Assembly: GCA_029309925.1 (NCBI GenBank) | Contig: JARKND010000004.1 | Coordinates: 930,001 to 994,000, forward strand | DNA: 64,000 bases | From: Fulvivirgaceae bacterium JP3-4 | GTDB lineage: Bacteria > Bacteroidota > Bacteroidia > Cytophagales > Cyclobacteriaceae | Direction of reading: 5' to 3' | Shown: piece after piece, positions 1 through 8,818 of the stretch | Layout: the number at the start of each line of letters is the position of its first letter | Position numbering within the stretch: the first letter of the stretch is position 1 | Position numbers and translations under genes: made by a program | The notes under the pieces: model-generated | The model's database searches: none | What the model was told of the DNA's origin: nothing | What the model saw: the letters and a program-made list of their open reading frames with translations, nothing else

Positions 1-110
1 TAATAGACTACCGGGAGCGGACTAAATCGCCACGAATTTTTGCGGTCAGCCTGGGCGAGCGCTGTGTGAGCAATCAGCACCAATGCAATGGCCTTAGAGA
101 CTTTGTTCAT
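1..110 (-). CDS. N-terminus of an exported, probably outer-membrane protein (partial)
   Basis: A reading frame starts at the ATG at 110 and runs off the left edge of the window, giving 36 codons. The first 19 or so residues form a textbook signal peptide: MNK, then a hydrophobic stretch, then TALA-Q as a likely cleavage site. The mature part begins ADRKNSWRFSPLPVVY. A motif of the PLPVVY type soon after the signal peptide occurs in BamA/TamA-like surface-antigen barrels of Bacteroidota, but too little is present to assign the family. It is transcribed divergently from icmF. Only the signal peptide is seen directly; the barrel identity is inference. Confidence 0.5.
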   Translation of the reverse strand, partial: MNKVSKAIALVLIAHTALAQADRKNSWRFSPLPVVY

Positions 111-222
111 TGAGAAAGCGGGGTTCTTTACGAAGATCATCATTTAAAGTGGGAAATCCGTGGCCGTTTCAACTATTCAAATTGCAGCCTAATAACCGTT
201 AGCTTTATCCCTCCGATCTCAT

Positions 223-230
223 TAATTTTG
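223..230 (+). promoter_or_regulatory. Possible -7 promoter element for icmF
   Basis: TAATTTTG fits the Bacteroidota -7 consensus TAnnTTTG and lies 32 bases before the icmF ATG. The -33 element is poor: only TTAG or TTTA is visible about 19 bases upstream. The 150-base gap is shared with a divergent exported-protein gene, so two promoters are expected in it. Confidence 0.35.
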
Positions 231-262
231 GCGGAAACTCAATACTCACTCCTTTATTATAT

Positions 263-3200
263 ATGAGTACAGACACCTTAAGTGCGGGAAAGAAAGAAAA
301 ACAGCAGGTTTTGGCGGGCCACAAAGCACCCGAACCGTATAAGCCAAAGAACAAAGTCAGGATCGTGACCGCGGCAAGCCTGTTTGATGGCCATGACGCT
401 GCCATCAATATCATGCGTAGAATTATTCAATCAACCGGCTGTGAAGTGATTCATTTGGGGCACGACAGAAGTGTGGAGGAAGTGGTGAACACTGCTATCC
501 AGGAAGACGCTCAAGCTATTGCGATGACGAGCTACCAGGGTGGTCACAATGAATATTTCAAATACATGTATGACCTCCTTAATGAAAAAGGTGCCGGTCA
601 TATCAAGATCTTTGGTGGCGGTGGTGGCGTAATCCTTCCTGAGGAAATAAAGGAATTGATGGATTACGGAATCACCCGCATCTATTCGCCTGATGACGGA
701 AGAGCGATGGGCCTGCAGGGCATGATCAACGACCTGATCGAGCGCAGCGACTATCCAACCGGAGAAAAACTTAACGTTGATGTCAACAAGCTTTCAGCGG
801 ACAACGTGCTGGCTATCGCTCAACTGATCTCGGCAGCAGAAAACTTTTATGACAACCATAAATCTGTTTTTGAATCGATCAAGAAAAAAGCAGAAACTTC
901 AAAGACACCTGTGCTTGGAATTACCGGAACCGGTGGCGCTGGAAAGTCGTCTATGGTTGATGAGATCGTAAGAAGATTTTTGATCGACTTCAAGGACAAG
1001 AGGATTGGAATTATCTCCGTTGATCCTTCGAAGCGAAAAACCGGTGGAGCGCTTCTGGGCGATCGGATTCGTATGAATGCGATAAACAATTCCAGAGTTT
1101 ACATGCGTTCGCTTGCAACACGCCAAAGCAATCTTGCCCTATCCGCATATGTTAAAGAGGCGGTGATGATTTTGAAAGCTGCCGCATTTGACTTGATTAT
1201 TCTCGAAACCTCTGGTATTGGACAAAGCGACACTGAAATCCTCGACCATAGCGATGCATCCCTTTACGTGATGACACCGGAATATGGTGCCGCTACTCAG
1301 CTCGAAAAAATCGACATGCTGGATTTTGCCGATGTGATTGCGCTTAACAAGTTTGACAAACGCGGTGCATTGGATGCTTTACGCGATGTAAAGAAACAAT
1401 ACCAGCGTAATCATCAGCTGTGGACAAGCAAGGTTGAGGACATGCCCGTGTTTGGCACGATCGCATCACAATTTAATGACCCGGGTACCAATCAACTTTA
1501 CAAACAAGTCATAGATAAGCTGGTCGAGAAGACCGGGGCGAATCTTAAATCTACTTTTGAGATCACGCGTGAAATGTCCGAAAAGATTTTTGTGATCCCG
1601 CCTAACAGAACGCGATACCTCAGCGAGATTACGGAAAACAATCGCAAGTATGATGACTGGGTTCGCGAGCAGAAGGAAATTGCCCAGAAGCTTTACGCGA
1701 TTCAAAAATCTATTGAAACATTTAAAGACTCCAATCTTGACGACAAAGATCGGTTGATCAAAGCACTTCAGGAACAATATGAGAAACTGAAACTGAATTT
1801 CGATCCCAAGAACTGGAAGCTCATCTCCGAGTGGCCAGATAAAGTCAAGAAGTACAAAGACCCGATCTTCAAATTTAAGGTTCGCGATAAAGAGATCGGA
1901 ATTCAAACACACAGCGAGTCTCTTTCTCACTTACAAATTCCCAAGGTAGCACTTCCAAAGTATGAAGCGTGGGGAGACCTCCTTCAATGGACATTGCAGG
2001 AGAATGTTCCCGGAGAATTTCCATACACTGCAGGGATTTATCCTTTCAAACGCGAGGGTGAGGATCCTACAAGAATGTTCGCGGGCGAAGGCGGACCAGA
2101 AAGAACAAACAGACGTTTCCATTATGTGAGTATGGCGATGCCTGCGAAGCGCTTGTCTACTGCTTTTGACTCGGTGACACTTTACGGTAATGATCCTGAT
2201 TATCGCCCGGATATTTATGGTAAGATCGGAAACTCAGGTGTGAGCATTTGTTGTCTTGACGATGCGAAGAAATTGTACAGCGGTTTCAACCTAGCTGATC
2301 CAAAAACTTCGGTGTCAATGACCATCAACGGTCCGGCTCCGATGCTCCTCGCCTATTTCATGAATGCAGCGATTGATCAGCAATGTGAAATCTACATTAA
2401 GAAGAATGGTCTGGAAGCGGAAGTGAAGAAGAAAATTGCCGAGATCTACAAAGATCACGAAGGGGAGCATCCTGCCTATCAGGGAGCGCTACCAAAAGGC
2501 AATGACGGTTTGGGTTTGATGCTCCTTGGTGTCACTGGCGATCAGGTTCTTCCAAAGGAAGTTTACGACAAGATTAAGGCTGAGACACTTTCGCAAGTGC
2601 GGGGAACGGTGCAAGCAGACATTCTGAAGGAAGATCAGGCACAGAACACCTGTATCTTCTCAACAGAGTTCGCTCTTCGTCTCATGGGTGACGTCCAACA
2701 ATACTTCATCAACAAGAACGTCCGTAATTTTTACTCGGTGTCGATCTCAGGATACCACATCGCGGAAGCCGGTGCAAATCCAATCACTCAGTTAGCATTC
2801 ACGCTCAGCAATGGTTTCACTTACGTGGAATATTACCTGAGCCGCGGAATGAACATCAACGACTTTGCACCTAACCTTTCATTCTTCTTCAGCAACGGAA
2901 TCGATCCGGAATATTCTGTGATTGGTCGTGTGGCGAGAAGGATCTGGGCGAAGGCGATGAAAAACAAGTATGGTGCCGATGCAAGAAGCCAGATGTTGAA
3001 ATATCACATCCAAACATCAGGACGTTCATTGCATGCGCAGGAAATCGACTTCAACGATATCCGCACAACCCTTCAGGCACTGTACGCGATTTACGACAAT
3101 TGTAACTCGCTTCACACGAATGCCTACGATGAGGCGATAACAACGCCAACGGAAGAATCTGTGCGCAGAGCGATGGCAATTCAGCTGATCATCAACAAAG

Positions 3201-3700
3201 AGCTTGGCCTCGCGAAGAATGAAAATCCGATCCAGGGCTCGTTCATCATTGAAGAACTGACTGATCTTGTAGAAGAAGCAGTGCTTGCTGAGTTTGATCG
3301 CATCACTGAACGCGGTGGCGTTCTCGGTGCAATGGAGACAATGTATCAGCGAGGAAAGATCCAGGAAGAAAGTTTGTATTACGAAACGTTGAAGCACACA
3401 GGAGAATATCCGATCATCGGTGTTAACACATTCCTGAGCTCAAAAGGATCACCAACCATTATTCCTCAGGAAGTGATTCGCGCAACAACTGAAGAAAAAG
3501 AATACCAGATTAAAATGCTGCGTCAGCTTCACTCGTTCCAAAAAGGAAAAGCTCAAAGCGCGCTGGATAAAATTCAGCAGGCGGCAATTCAGAACAAGAA
3601 TATCTTCGAAGAGTTGATGGAGGCCGGAAAGGTTTGTTCACTCGGGCAGATTACCAAAGCCTTGTTTGAGGTGGGTGGACAGTATAGGCGCAACATGTAG
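263..3700 (+). CDS. icmF: Fused isobutyryl-CoA mutase IcmF
   Basis: This is an adenosylcobalamin-dependent radical mutase that interconverts isobutyryl-CoA and n-butyryl-CoA, with its G-protein chaperone fused in. Domains in order are the B12-binding domain (about residues 30-165, DGHDAA with base-off ligand His44), a MeaI-type GTPase (P-loop [12 protein letters not shown] near residue 220), a linker, and the TIM-barrel mutase domain (about 570-1145). The fused order and the 1145-residue length match IcmF rather than methylmalonyl-CoA mutase. Two specificity positions support this. Phe606 (RMFAGEG) replaces the Tyr of methylmalonyl-CoA mutase (RQYAGF), and Gln794 (AQNT) replaces its Arg (VRNT). 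It stands alone and converges on typA. No cobalamin or branched-chain catabolism gene is adjacent. Confidence 0.95.
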   Translation: MSTDTLSAGKKEKQQVLAGHKAPEPYKPKNKVRIVTAASLFDGHDAAINIMRRIIQSTGCEVIHLGHDRSVEEVVNTAIQEDAQAIAMTSYQGGHNEYFKYMYDLLNEKGAGHIKIFGGGGGVILPEEIKELMDYGITRIYSPDDGRAMGLQGMINDLIERSDYPTGEKLNVDVNKLSADNVLAIAQLISAAENFYDNHKSVFESIKKKAETSKTPVLGITGTGGAGKSSMVDEIVRRFLIDFKDKRIGIISVDPSKRKTGGALLGDRIRMNAINNSRVYMRSLATRQSNLALSAYVKEAVMILKAAAFDLIILETSGIGQSDTEILDHSDASLYVMTPEYGAATQLEKIDMLDFADVIALNKFDKRGALDALRDVKKQYQRNHQLWTSKVEDMPVFGTIASQFNDPGTNQLYKQVIDKLVEKTGANLKSTFEITREMSEKIFVIPPNRTRYLSEITENNRKYDDWVREQKEIAQKLYAIQKSIETFKDSNLDDKDRLIKALQEQYEKLKLNFDPKNWKLISEWPDKVKKYKDPIFKFKVRDKEIGIQTHSESLSHLQIPKVALPKYEAWGDLLQWTLQENVPGEFPYTAGIYPFKREGEDPTRMFAGEGGPERTNRRFHYVSMAMPAKRLSTAFDSVTLYGNDPDYRPDIYGKIGNSGVSICCLDDAKKLYSGFNLADPKTSVSMTINGPAPMLLAYFMNAAIDQQCEIYIKKNGLEAEVKKKIAEIYKDHEGEHPAYQGALPKGNDGLGLMLLGVTGDQVLPKEVYDKIKAETLSQVRGTVQADILKEDQAQNTCIFSTEFALRLMGDVQQYFINKNVRNFYSVSISGYHIAEAGANPITQLAFTLSNGFTYVEYYLSRGMNINDFAPNLSFFFSNGIDPEYSVIGRVARRIWAKAMKNKYGADARSQMLKYHIQTSGRSLHAQEIDFNDIRTTLQALYAIYDNCNSLHTNAYDEAITTPTEESVRRAMAIQLIINKELGLAKNENPIQGSFIIEELTDLVEEAVLAEFDRITERGGVLGAMETMYQRGKIQEESLYYETLKHTGEYPIIGVNTFLSSKGSPTIIPQEVIRATTEEKEYQIKMLRQLHSFQKGKAQSALDKIQQAAIQNKNIFEELMEAGKVCSLGQITKALFEVGGQYRRNM

Positions 3701-3707
3701 TTTTTTA

Positions 3708-3853
3708 TAGCCACCAAGACGCTAAGAACACGAAGGAACACCAAGACCAAGAAATGCAAAAGGCTCGAAGATTGTATCCTCGAGCCTTTTACTTTGTGCT
3801 ACTTCGTGTCCTTAGTGTTCTGCCGAAGGTCCCGCGCTTCGCGGGAGTGGCTA
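3708..3853. repeat. Dispersed intergenic inverted repeat, copy 1
   Basis: The left arm starts TAGCCACCAAGACGCTAAG and the right arm ends GTGGCTA. The reverse complement of the right arm repeats TAGCCAC and AACACTAAGGACACGAAG. The arms are interrupted by the icmF/typA terminator and by a nested perfect hairpin CCCGCG-CTT-CGCGGG near 3830-3845. It shares words with copies at 10797, 21590 and 47028. Confidence 0.6.
3758..3790. terminator. Bidirectional terminator between icmF and typA
   Basis: An 11-base perfect stem AAAAGGCTCGA / TCGAGCCTTTT flanks an 11-base loop. A runs on one side and T runs on the other suit termination of both convergent genes. Confidence 0.75.
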
Positions 3854-3860
3854 TTGTCTT

Positions 3861-5672
3861 TTATTGATTCTTACCGAAACGCTTTCTTTCGTTTTCAGTA
3901 AGGTAGATCTTTCTCAAACGAATTGACTTTGGCGTTACTTCAACATATTCATCTGACTGAATATATTCCAACGCTTCTTCCAAAGAGAATTTGATTGGAG
4001 GTGCAATTCTCATTTTTTCATCGGCACCGGTAGCGCGCATGTTCGTGAGCTTCTTTGTTTTTGTAACGTTTACAACAAGATCACCGCTGCGGCTGTGTTC
4101 GCCAATAACCTGACCTTCGTACACAGGCTCTCCTGGATCGATAAAGAATTTTCCACGATCCTGCAGGTTGTGCAGTGAGTAAGCAATTGCCTCCCCTTGC
4201 TCCATCACGATCAATGAACCATTGATACGTCCAGGAATTTCTCCTTTGTATGGCTGATATTCTTTGAAACGGTGTGTAACGATTGCTTCACCCGCGGTTA
4301 CGTTCAACAGATAATTTCTCAAACCGATGATACCACGGGAAGGAATATTGAACTTCAGGATCATGCGATCGCCTTTCGGCTCCATGTTCAGCATTTCTCC
4401 TTTGCGTTGTGAAACGGTTTCGATAGCCTTACCCGCATCAGTTTCTGGCAAGTCGATCGTCAATTCTTCGATAGGTTCAGACTTAGCGCCATCGATCTCC
4501 TTGAAGATCACCTGCGGCTGACCAATCTGCAACTCGTATCCTTCACGTCTCATCGTTTCAATCAACACAGACAAGTGAAGTACACCACGGCCAAACACCA
4601 TGAATGAATCAGCAGAGCCAGTGTCACCTACACGCAATGCGAGGTTTTTCTCTAATTCCTTGTCAAGCCTTTCCTTGATGTGACGCGAGGTAACAAACTT
4701 TCCTTCCTTACCATAGAACGGAGAGTTGTTGATGGTGAAGAGCATGCTCATTGTCGGCTCATCGATCGCGATCGACTTCATTGCTTCTGGTTTTTCAGGA
4801 TCGGTAACAGTGTCACCAATTTCAAAACCTTCGAGTCCAACCAATGCGCAGATCTCACCTGCTTTTACTTCTTCAACTTTCTTCTTTTCGAAACCTTCAA
4901 AGACATAAAGGTCTTTCAGTTTCGATTTTACGATACCTTTTCCATCACGCTTCACCATGGCGAGCGGCTGGCCTGCTTTCACAGAACCTCTGTGCACGCG
5001 TCCGATAGCAACGCGACCGATATACGAAGAGTACTCGAGCGATGTGATCAACATCTGCGTAGCACCTTCGGCAATCTTCGGAGCAGGGATATATTGAATG
5101 ATACCGTCAAGCAACGGAGTAATATCTGTTGATGGGTTCTTCCAGTCGGTGCTCATCCAACCATTTTTCGCAGAGCCGTAGAATGTAGGGAAATCCAGCT
5201 GATCTTCCGTTGCATCCAACTGGAACATCAGATCGAAAACCTGTTCGTGAACTTCGTCAGGTGTACAGTTTTTCTTATCAACTTTATTGATTACAACGAT
5301 TGGCTTGAGACCAAGTTGAAGCGCCTTTTGCAATACGAAACGCGTTTGCGGCATTGGACCCTCGAACGCATCAACCAACAGCAAACAACCGTCAGCCATG
5401 TTCAACACACGCTCTACTTCGCCACCAAAGTCACTGTGGCCAGGTGTATCGATAACGTTGATCTTGTAATCTTTGTAGCGTACCGAAACGTTCTTGGCAA
5501 GAATGGTGATACCACGCTCGCGTTCCAGGTCATTGCTATCCATGATCAGCTCGCCAGGATTTTCGTGATCCTTAAACAGGTGGCCGGCATGTAACAGTTT
5601 GTCAACCAGCGTTGTTTTGCCGTGGTCAACGTGAGCGATAATAGCAATGTTCCTGATCTTGTTATTGTCCAT
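3861..5672 (-). CDS. typA: Ribosome-associated translational GTPase TypA/BipA
   Basis: This translation-factor GTPase binds the ribosome and acts in 50S assembly and stress or low-temperature growth. At 603 residues it has the normal family length. The G1 motif [10 protein letters not shown] begins at residue 13, the G3 motif DTPGHSDF is near 75, and G4 NKVDKK is near 129. The elongation-factor domain II follows, then the EF-G C-domain and the TypA-specific C-terminal region containing [15 protein letters not shown]. It is monocistronic, with a good promoter upstream and a shared terminator downstream. Confidence 0.97.
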   Translation of the reverse strand: MDNNKIRNIAIIAHVDHGKTTLVDKLLHAGHLFKDHENPGELIMDSNDLERERGITILAKNVSVRYKDYKINVIDTPGHSDFGGEVERVLNMADGCLLLVDAFEGPMPQTRFVLQKALQLGLKPIVVINKVDKKNCTPDEVHEQVFDLMFQLDATEDQLDFPTFYGSAKNGWMSTDWKNPSTDITPLLDGIIQYIPAPKIAEGATQMLITSLEYSSYIGRVAIGRVHRGSVKAGQPLAMVKRDGKGIVKSKLKDLYVFEGFEKKKVEEVKAGEICALVGLEGFEIGDTVTDPEKPEAMKSIAIDEPTMSMLFTINNSPFYGKEGKFVTSRHIKERLDKELEKNLALRVGDTGSADSFMVFGRGVLHLSVLIETMRREGYELQIGQPQVIFKEIDGAKSEPIEELTIDLPETDAGKAIETVSQRKGEMLNMEPKGDRMILKFNIPSRGIIGLRNYLLNVTAGEAIVTHRFKEYQPYKGEIPGRINGSLIVMEQGEAIAYSLHNLQDRGKFFIDPGEPVYEGQVIGEHSRSGDLVVNVTKTKKLTNMRATGADEKMRIAPPIKFSLEEALEYIQSDEYVEVTPKSIRLRKIYLTENERKRFGKNQ

Positions 5673-5710
5673 AAAACCTCAAAATCCTCGTAATTTCTTT
5701 AATTGAGGCG

Positions 5711-5740
5711 CAAAGATACGGTTAATTTGGTGATTTACAG
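5711..5740 (-). promoter_or_regulatory. Promoter of typA
   Basis: Read on the minus strand, TATCTTTG (5718-5711) matches TAnnTTTG exactly. A CTG triplet (TTG-like -33) lies 19 bases upstream at 5740-5738. The start codon is at 5672, giving a leader of roughly 30 bases. Confidence 0.6.
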
Positions 5741-5769
5741 CCGTGTAATCTGAAATTTGCGGAACGAAT

Positions 5770-6306
5770 TCAGAAGATGAATTCGTGGTTGAGGATTACC
5801 GATTTAAGTTTTCCGAAATCGGTTTCGAGAGGTGAGTATGTTCCGTCTTGAAGGATATAACCGGTTGATTGTTTTGTCTTGGGATCGATGATCCAATATT
5901 CCTTCACGCCAAACTTTTCGTAAACGACTTTCTTTCTTTCAAGGTCATGCTTCATATTGCCCGGAGAAAGAATCTCAACGAGCAGATCTGGGACACCGTG
6001 AATACAATCTTCCTTTATGATCGAGTTATTCTCTTGAAGCACAAACACCAGATCAGGCTGAACGGCATTAGAAGCTTCATCCAAATAGACATCATAGGCG
6101 GCCACAAAAAATTCCCCCTTGGTGAACTTATAACCAAGAAATTTTTCAAACGCTGCCGTTATTTTTCGGCTCACGCGTTGATGATTCGTGTTTCCCGATG
6201 GTGACATATACAGTTTACCTTCAATAATTTCCGCCAACGTTCCTTCTGGAAGTGATTTGAACACTTCCATAATTGTTCTTGGTGGATATTGAATTCCCTG
6301 CATCAT
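5770..6306 (-). CDS. Uma2 family PD-(D/E)XK endonuclease-like protein (copy 2)
   Basis: A 178-residue protein of the Uma2/DUF820 family, a PD-(D/E)XK nuclease-fold group abundant in cyanobacteria and Bacteroidota. Visible family blocks are PPRTIMEVF.SLPEGTLAEII, NAVQPDLVFV (core Asp), GVPDLLVEILSPGN (core Glu), KHDLERKKVVYEKFGVKEYW and IIDP. It lies 6 bases downstream of a close paralogue with the same block order, so the pair arose by tandem duplication and is probably co-transcribed. Substrate and role are unknown for almost all Uma2 proteins. No transposase is nearby. Confidence 0.85.
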   Translation of the reverse strand: MMQGIQYPPRTIMEVFKSLPEGTLAEIIEGKLYMSPSGNTNHQRVSRKITAAFEKFLGYKFTKGEFFVAAYDVYLDEASNAVQPDLVFVLQENNSIIKEDCIHGVPDLLVEILSPGNMKHDLERKKVVYEKFGVKEYWIIDPKTKQSTGYILQDGTYSPLETDFGKLKSVILNHEFIF

Positions 6307-6312
6307 GAGAAT

Positions 6313-6843
6313 CTAGAAGCTTATTTCGTAGGCGAGAAGAATAGAATTTAACTTACCAACTGACACCGGCAGCGGTTCGAATTTTTGATTCACTAAATGG
6401 TAGCCCGTTACTCTTTTGGATTCTGGCTCAATTATCCAGTATTCCTTCACCCCAAACCTCTCATACAACTCCTTCTTCCTCTCAACATCATGCTTTGTAT
6501 TGCCTGGAGAGATAATTTCTCCGACCAGGTCGGGCACTCCTCTAACCTTTTTCTTGATGATGTCGAGGTTCGCTTTGGCGATAAACAAGATATCGGCCTG
6601 AACCGCATTTGAATGGTTGTCGAGAAAGACATCCATCGGTGGCGGAAGCATTTGTCCTAGTCCGTGTTCGACTACATGGTTTGCTAGCTGTCTAAAAATT
6701 TCACCTTGCACAATTTGGTGGATTGCTACAGGCGATGGAGACATATAAATAATTCCGTCTATTAATTCGGCAAGGGTTCCCTCCGGAAGCATTTCATATA
6801 CTTCCATTATTGTTCTCGGTGGATGATTTACTCCCTTTGTCAT
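6313..6843 (-). CDS. Uma2 family PD-(D/E)XK endonuclease-like protein (copy 1)
   Basis: A 176-residue paralogue of the next gene, sharing PPRTIMEVY.MLPEGTLAELI, NAVQADILFI, GVPDLVGEIISPGNTKHDVERKKELYERFGVKEYWIIEP. The catalytic blocks (Asp in QADILF, Glu in VGEIISP) are intact, so neither copy looks like a pseudogene. It starts 32 bases after the stop of the upstream methyltransferase gene and likely belongs to the same transcript. Cellular function is not known. Confidence 0.85.
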   Translation of the reverse strand: MTKGVNHPPRTIMEVYEMLPEGTLAELIDGIIYMSPSPVAIHQIVQGEIFRQLANHVVEHGLGQMLPPPMDVFLDNHSNAVQADILFIAKANLDIIKKKVRGVPDLVGEIISPGNTKHDVERKKELYERFGVKEYWIIEPESKRVTGYHLVNQKFEPLPVSVGKLNSILLAYEISF

Positions 6844-6875
6844 GAACTAAATATACGAATTACAGCTCGTGAATA

Positions 6876-7784
6876 CTACGCTGAAAACCTCAAAAACGTT
6901 CCCATGGGCAGATTCCGATAATGTTTGGACTTCAGAAAAAATTCTCCCGCTTCAATGGCTGCTTTTGGAAAATATGTCTCCGCAACATTAACTCCAACAA
7001 TCGGAGACAGACCAACCGCATACATGCTCACGATGAAGAAACAATTTTTAGTCTCAAGTAACTGACTGCTCATACTGATGAGTTCATCCAGCTGCTCTTG
7101 TAAAGTCCACTTCTCTCCTTCCGGCCCGCGGCCATATGGCGGAGGATCCATCAGGATGCCATGGTACTTGTTGCCACGTTTCACTTCGCGTTTTACAAAC
7201 TTGAACGCATCTTCATACACCCACCGGATATTTTCGAGATTGTTCAACTGCATATTCTGATTTGCCCAGTTCAATCCCGGGCGGGAAGCATCGCAATGAA
7301 CAACTTCGGCACCTGCAGATCGTGCTACAACTGACGCAGCTCCTGTGTAGGCAAAAAGATTAAGTACTTTCGCTTTGGGATTATTCCAATTGCGAACGGT
7401 GTCGTAAATAAAATTCCAGTTGTTGCCCTGTTCCGGAAAAATACCAACGTGACCAAATCCTGTCAAAGCGAGTCGCAGGGTAAGATTCAGTGAATTGTAC
7501 TGATAGTTGATGTTCCAACTCTCAGGCATCTTTGGATCCTTGGACCAACCGCCTTTCACATCATCGGTAAAACGAAATTTGTCCTTCTGCTCACGAACAA
7601 ATTTCGCGTGCGCCATCTTTTTCCACTCGTCATCAGACAATACTTTTTTCCAAATCGCCTGTGGTTCAGGACGAATGAGAATATATTTTCCAAAACGCTC
7701 AAGCTTTTCAAAATCACCTGAGTCGATGAGTTCGTATTCGGTCCAGGAGGATGGGTGGAGAAGTTTTAGATCCAATGTGTTCAT
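6876..7784 (-). CDS. Class I SAM-dependent methyltransferase, RlmI/RlmK-like
   Basis: A 302-residue Rossmann-fold methyltransferase. Motif I is LNLFAYTGAASVVARSAGAE, followed by the acidic VVHCDASRPGLNWANQN and motif IV MDPPPYGRGPEGEKW. The DPPxYG signature and general layout match 23S rRNA m5C methyltransferases of the RlmI type, but the N-terminal PUA domain is replaced by a shorter region of about 120 residues. It is probably an RNA modification enzyme; the exact base is not known. It heads a minus-strand group with two Uma2 genes. Confidence 0.8.
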   Translation of the reverse strand: MNTLDLKLLHPSSWTEYELIDSGDFEKLERFGKYILIRPEPQAIWKKVLSDDEWKKMAHAKFVREQKDKFRFTDDVKGGWSKDPKMPESWNINYQYNSLNLTLRLALTGFGHVGIFPEQGNNWNFIYDTVRNWNNPKAKVLNLFAYTGAASVVARSAGAEVVHCDASRPGLNWANQNMQLNNLENIRWVYEDAFKFVKREVKRGNKYHGILMDPPPYGRGPEGEKWTLQEQLDELISMSSQLLETKNCFFIVSMYAVGLSPIVGVNVAETYFPKAAIEAGEFFLKSKHYRNLPMGTFLRFSA

Positions 7785-7845
7785 GTGTTCAGGTGCTCGT
7801 GTGCGTGTTATGTGCTCAGGTGTTCCGGTGCTCAGGTGCTCACGT
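7785..7845. repeat. Degenerate GTGCTCAGGTGCTC word repeat
   Basis: Directly before the methyltransferase start codon, the words GTTCAGGTGCTCGTGTGCG, GTGCTCAGGTGTTCCG and GTGCTCAGGTGCTC follow each other irregularly. It is not a perfect tandem repeat. Confidence 0.6.
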
Positions 7846-7917
7846 ACAGCCTTAGTGATAACTCTTGCGCAATTTACGGAAATAATGCAACCGAGGTCAT
7901 TCGACTAATTGTTGCGT

Positions 7918-7967
7918 TCACTTTCTATTTTGGTTTTTGATTATTGGTTATTGGTTCTTTATTTTAC
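7918..7967. repeat. T-rich word repeat (TTTTTGATTATTGGTTATTGG)
   Basis: A short irregular run of TTTTGG, TTTTTGATTATTGG and TTATTGG words sits just upstream of the SpoU methyltransferase gene. A comparable T/G-rich run lies before holB (22901-22966). Confidence 0.5.
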
Positions 7968-7970
7968 AAG

Positions 7971-8762
7971 ATGCATTTCACCATCACCAGCACGCAGAAT
8001 CCTAAGGTCAAAAATCTCCTGGCGCTTGAGAAACCAAGAGAGCGCAGGAAGCAGTGCCTGTTTGTTGTTGAAGGGAAAAAGGAAATTGGACTTGCACTGA
8101 AGGCCGGTTATAAAATTGGCAATCTCTTCTTCTGCGAAGACATCATTACGCGACAGGAACTTGGGTCGCTTGGCGCGGATGACAAACTTCTCATCCCGGT
8201 TTCGAAAGATGTATTCGACAAAATTGCGGTGCGCGAAAATTCAGGAGGTGTTTTGGCTGTAGCCGAACAAAAAACACATCGCCTTGATGAGATTAAATTG
8301 AAACCAAATCCGCTTGTCCTTGTACTTGAGTCCGTTGAAAAACCGGGGAACCTTGGCGCGATCCTGCGCACAGCTGATGCAGCAGGCGTTGATGCAGTCA
8401 TTATCTGCGATCCCCAAACCGATTTCTACAACCCTAACGTTATCCGCTCAAGTATAGGATGTCTGTTCACCGTTCAAACTGCATCTGCGTCAACGGACGA
8501 CACACTGGCATGGCTGAGAAAAAACAACATCGCGGTATATTGCACCTACCTGAAAGCTTCGAAACCTTATCACCAGATTGATTATACCAAACCCTGTGCT
8601 ATTGTGATGGGTACGGAGGCCACAGGGCTTTCTGACGCGTGGGTCAAAGCTTCCACCGCCAATATTATCATTCCGATGCAGGGCGTGATCGACTCAATGA
8701 ATGTTTCAACGGCTACCGCAGTCGTTGTGTTTGAAGCAAAACGCCAGCGAAATTTTATCTAG
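7971..8762 (+). CDS. TrmH/SpoU family RNA 2'-O-methyltransferase
   Basis: A SPOUT-fold 2'-O-ribose methyltransferase acting on rRNA or tRNA. I chose the ATG at 7971 (MHFTITSTQNPKVKNLL) because this opening is typical of the family; an in-frame ATG at 7944 would add nine residues of repeat-derived sequence. The resulting 263 residues comprise an N-terminal L30e-like substrate-binding domain (about 1-100) and the SPOUT domain. Motif 1 is EKPGNLGAILRTADAAG, motif 2 is VMGTEATGLSDAW and motif 3 is IPMQGVIDSMNVSTATAVV. Family members include RlmB and TrmH-like enzymes; the target nucleotide cannot be read from sequence. Confidence 0.9.
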   Translation: MHFTITSTQNPKVKNLLALEKPRERRKQCLFVVEGKKEIGLALKAGYKIGNLFFCEDIITRQELGSLGADDKLLIPVSKDVFDKIAVRENSGGVLAVAEQKTHRLDEIKLKPNPLVLVLESVEKPGNLGAILRTADAAGVDAVIICDPQTDFYNPNVIRSSIGCLFTVQTASASTDDTLAWLRKNNIAVYCTYLKASKPYHQIDYTKPCAIVMGTEATGLSDAWVKASTANIIIPMQGVIDSMNVSTATAVVVFEAKRQRNFI

Positions 8763-8818
8763 ACTTCCTTTTCCATTCTGATTTTTTTTTACCTTTAACT
8801 TCCCCTGAATGCCGATTC

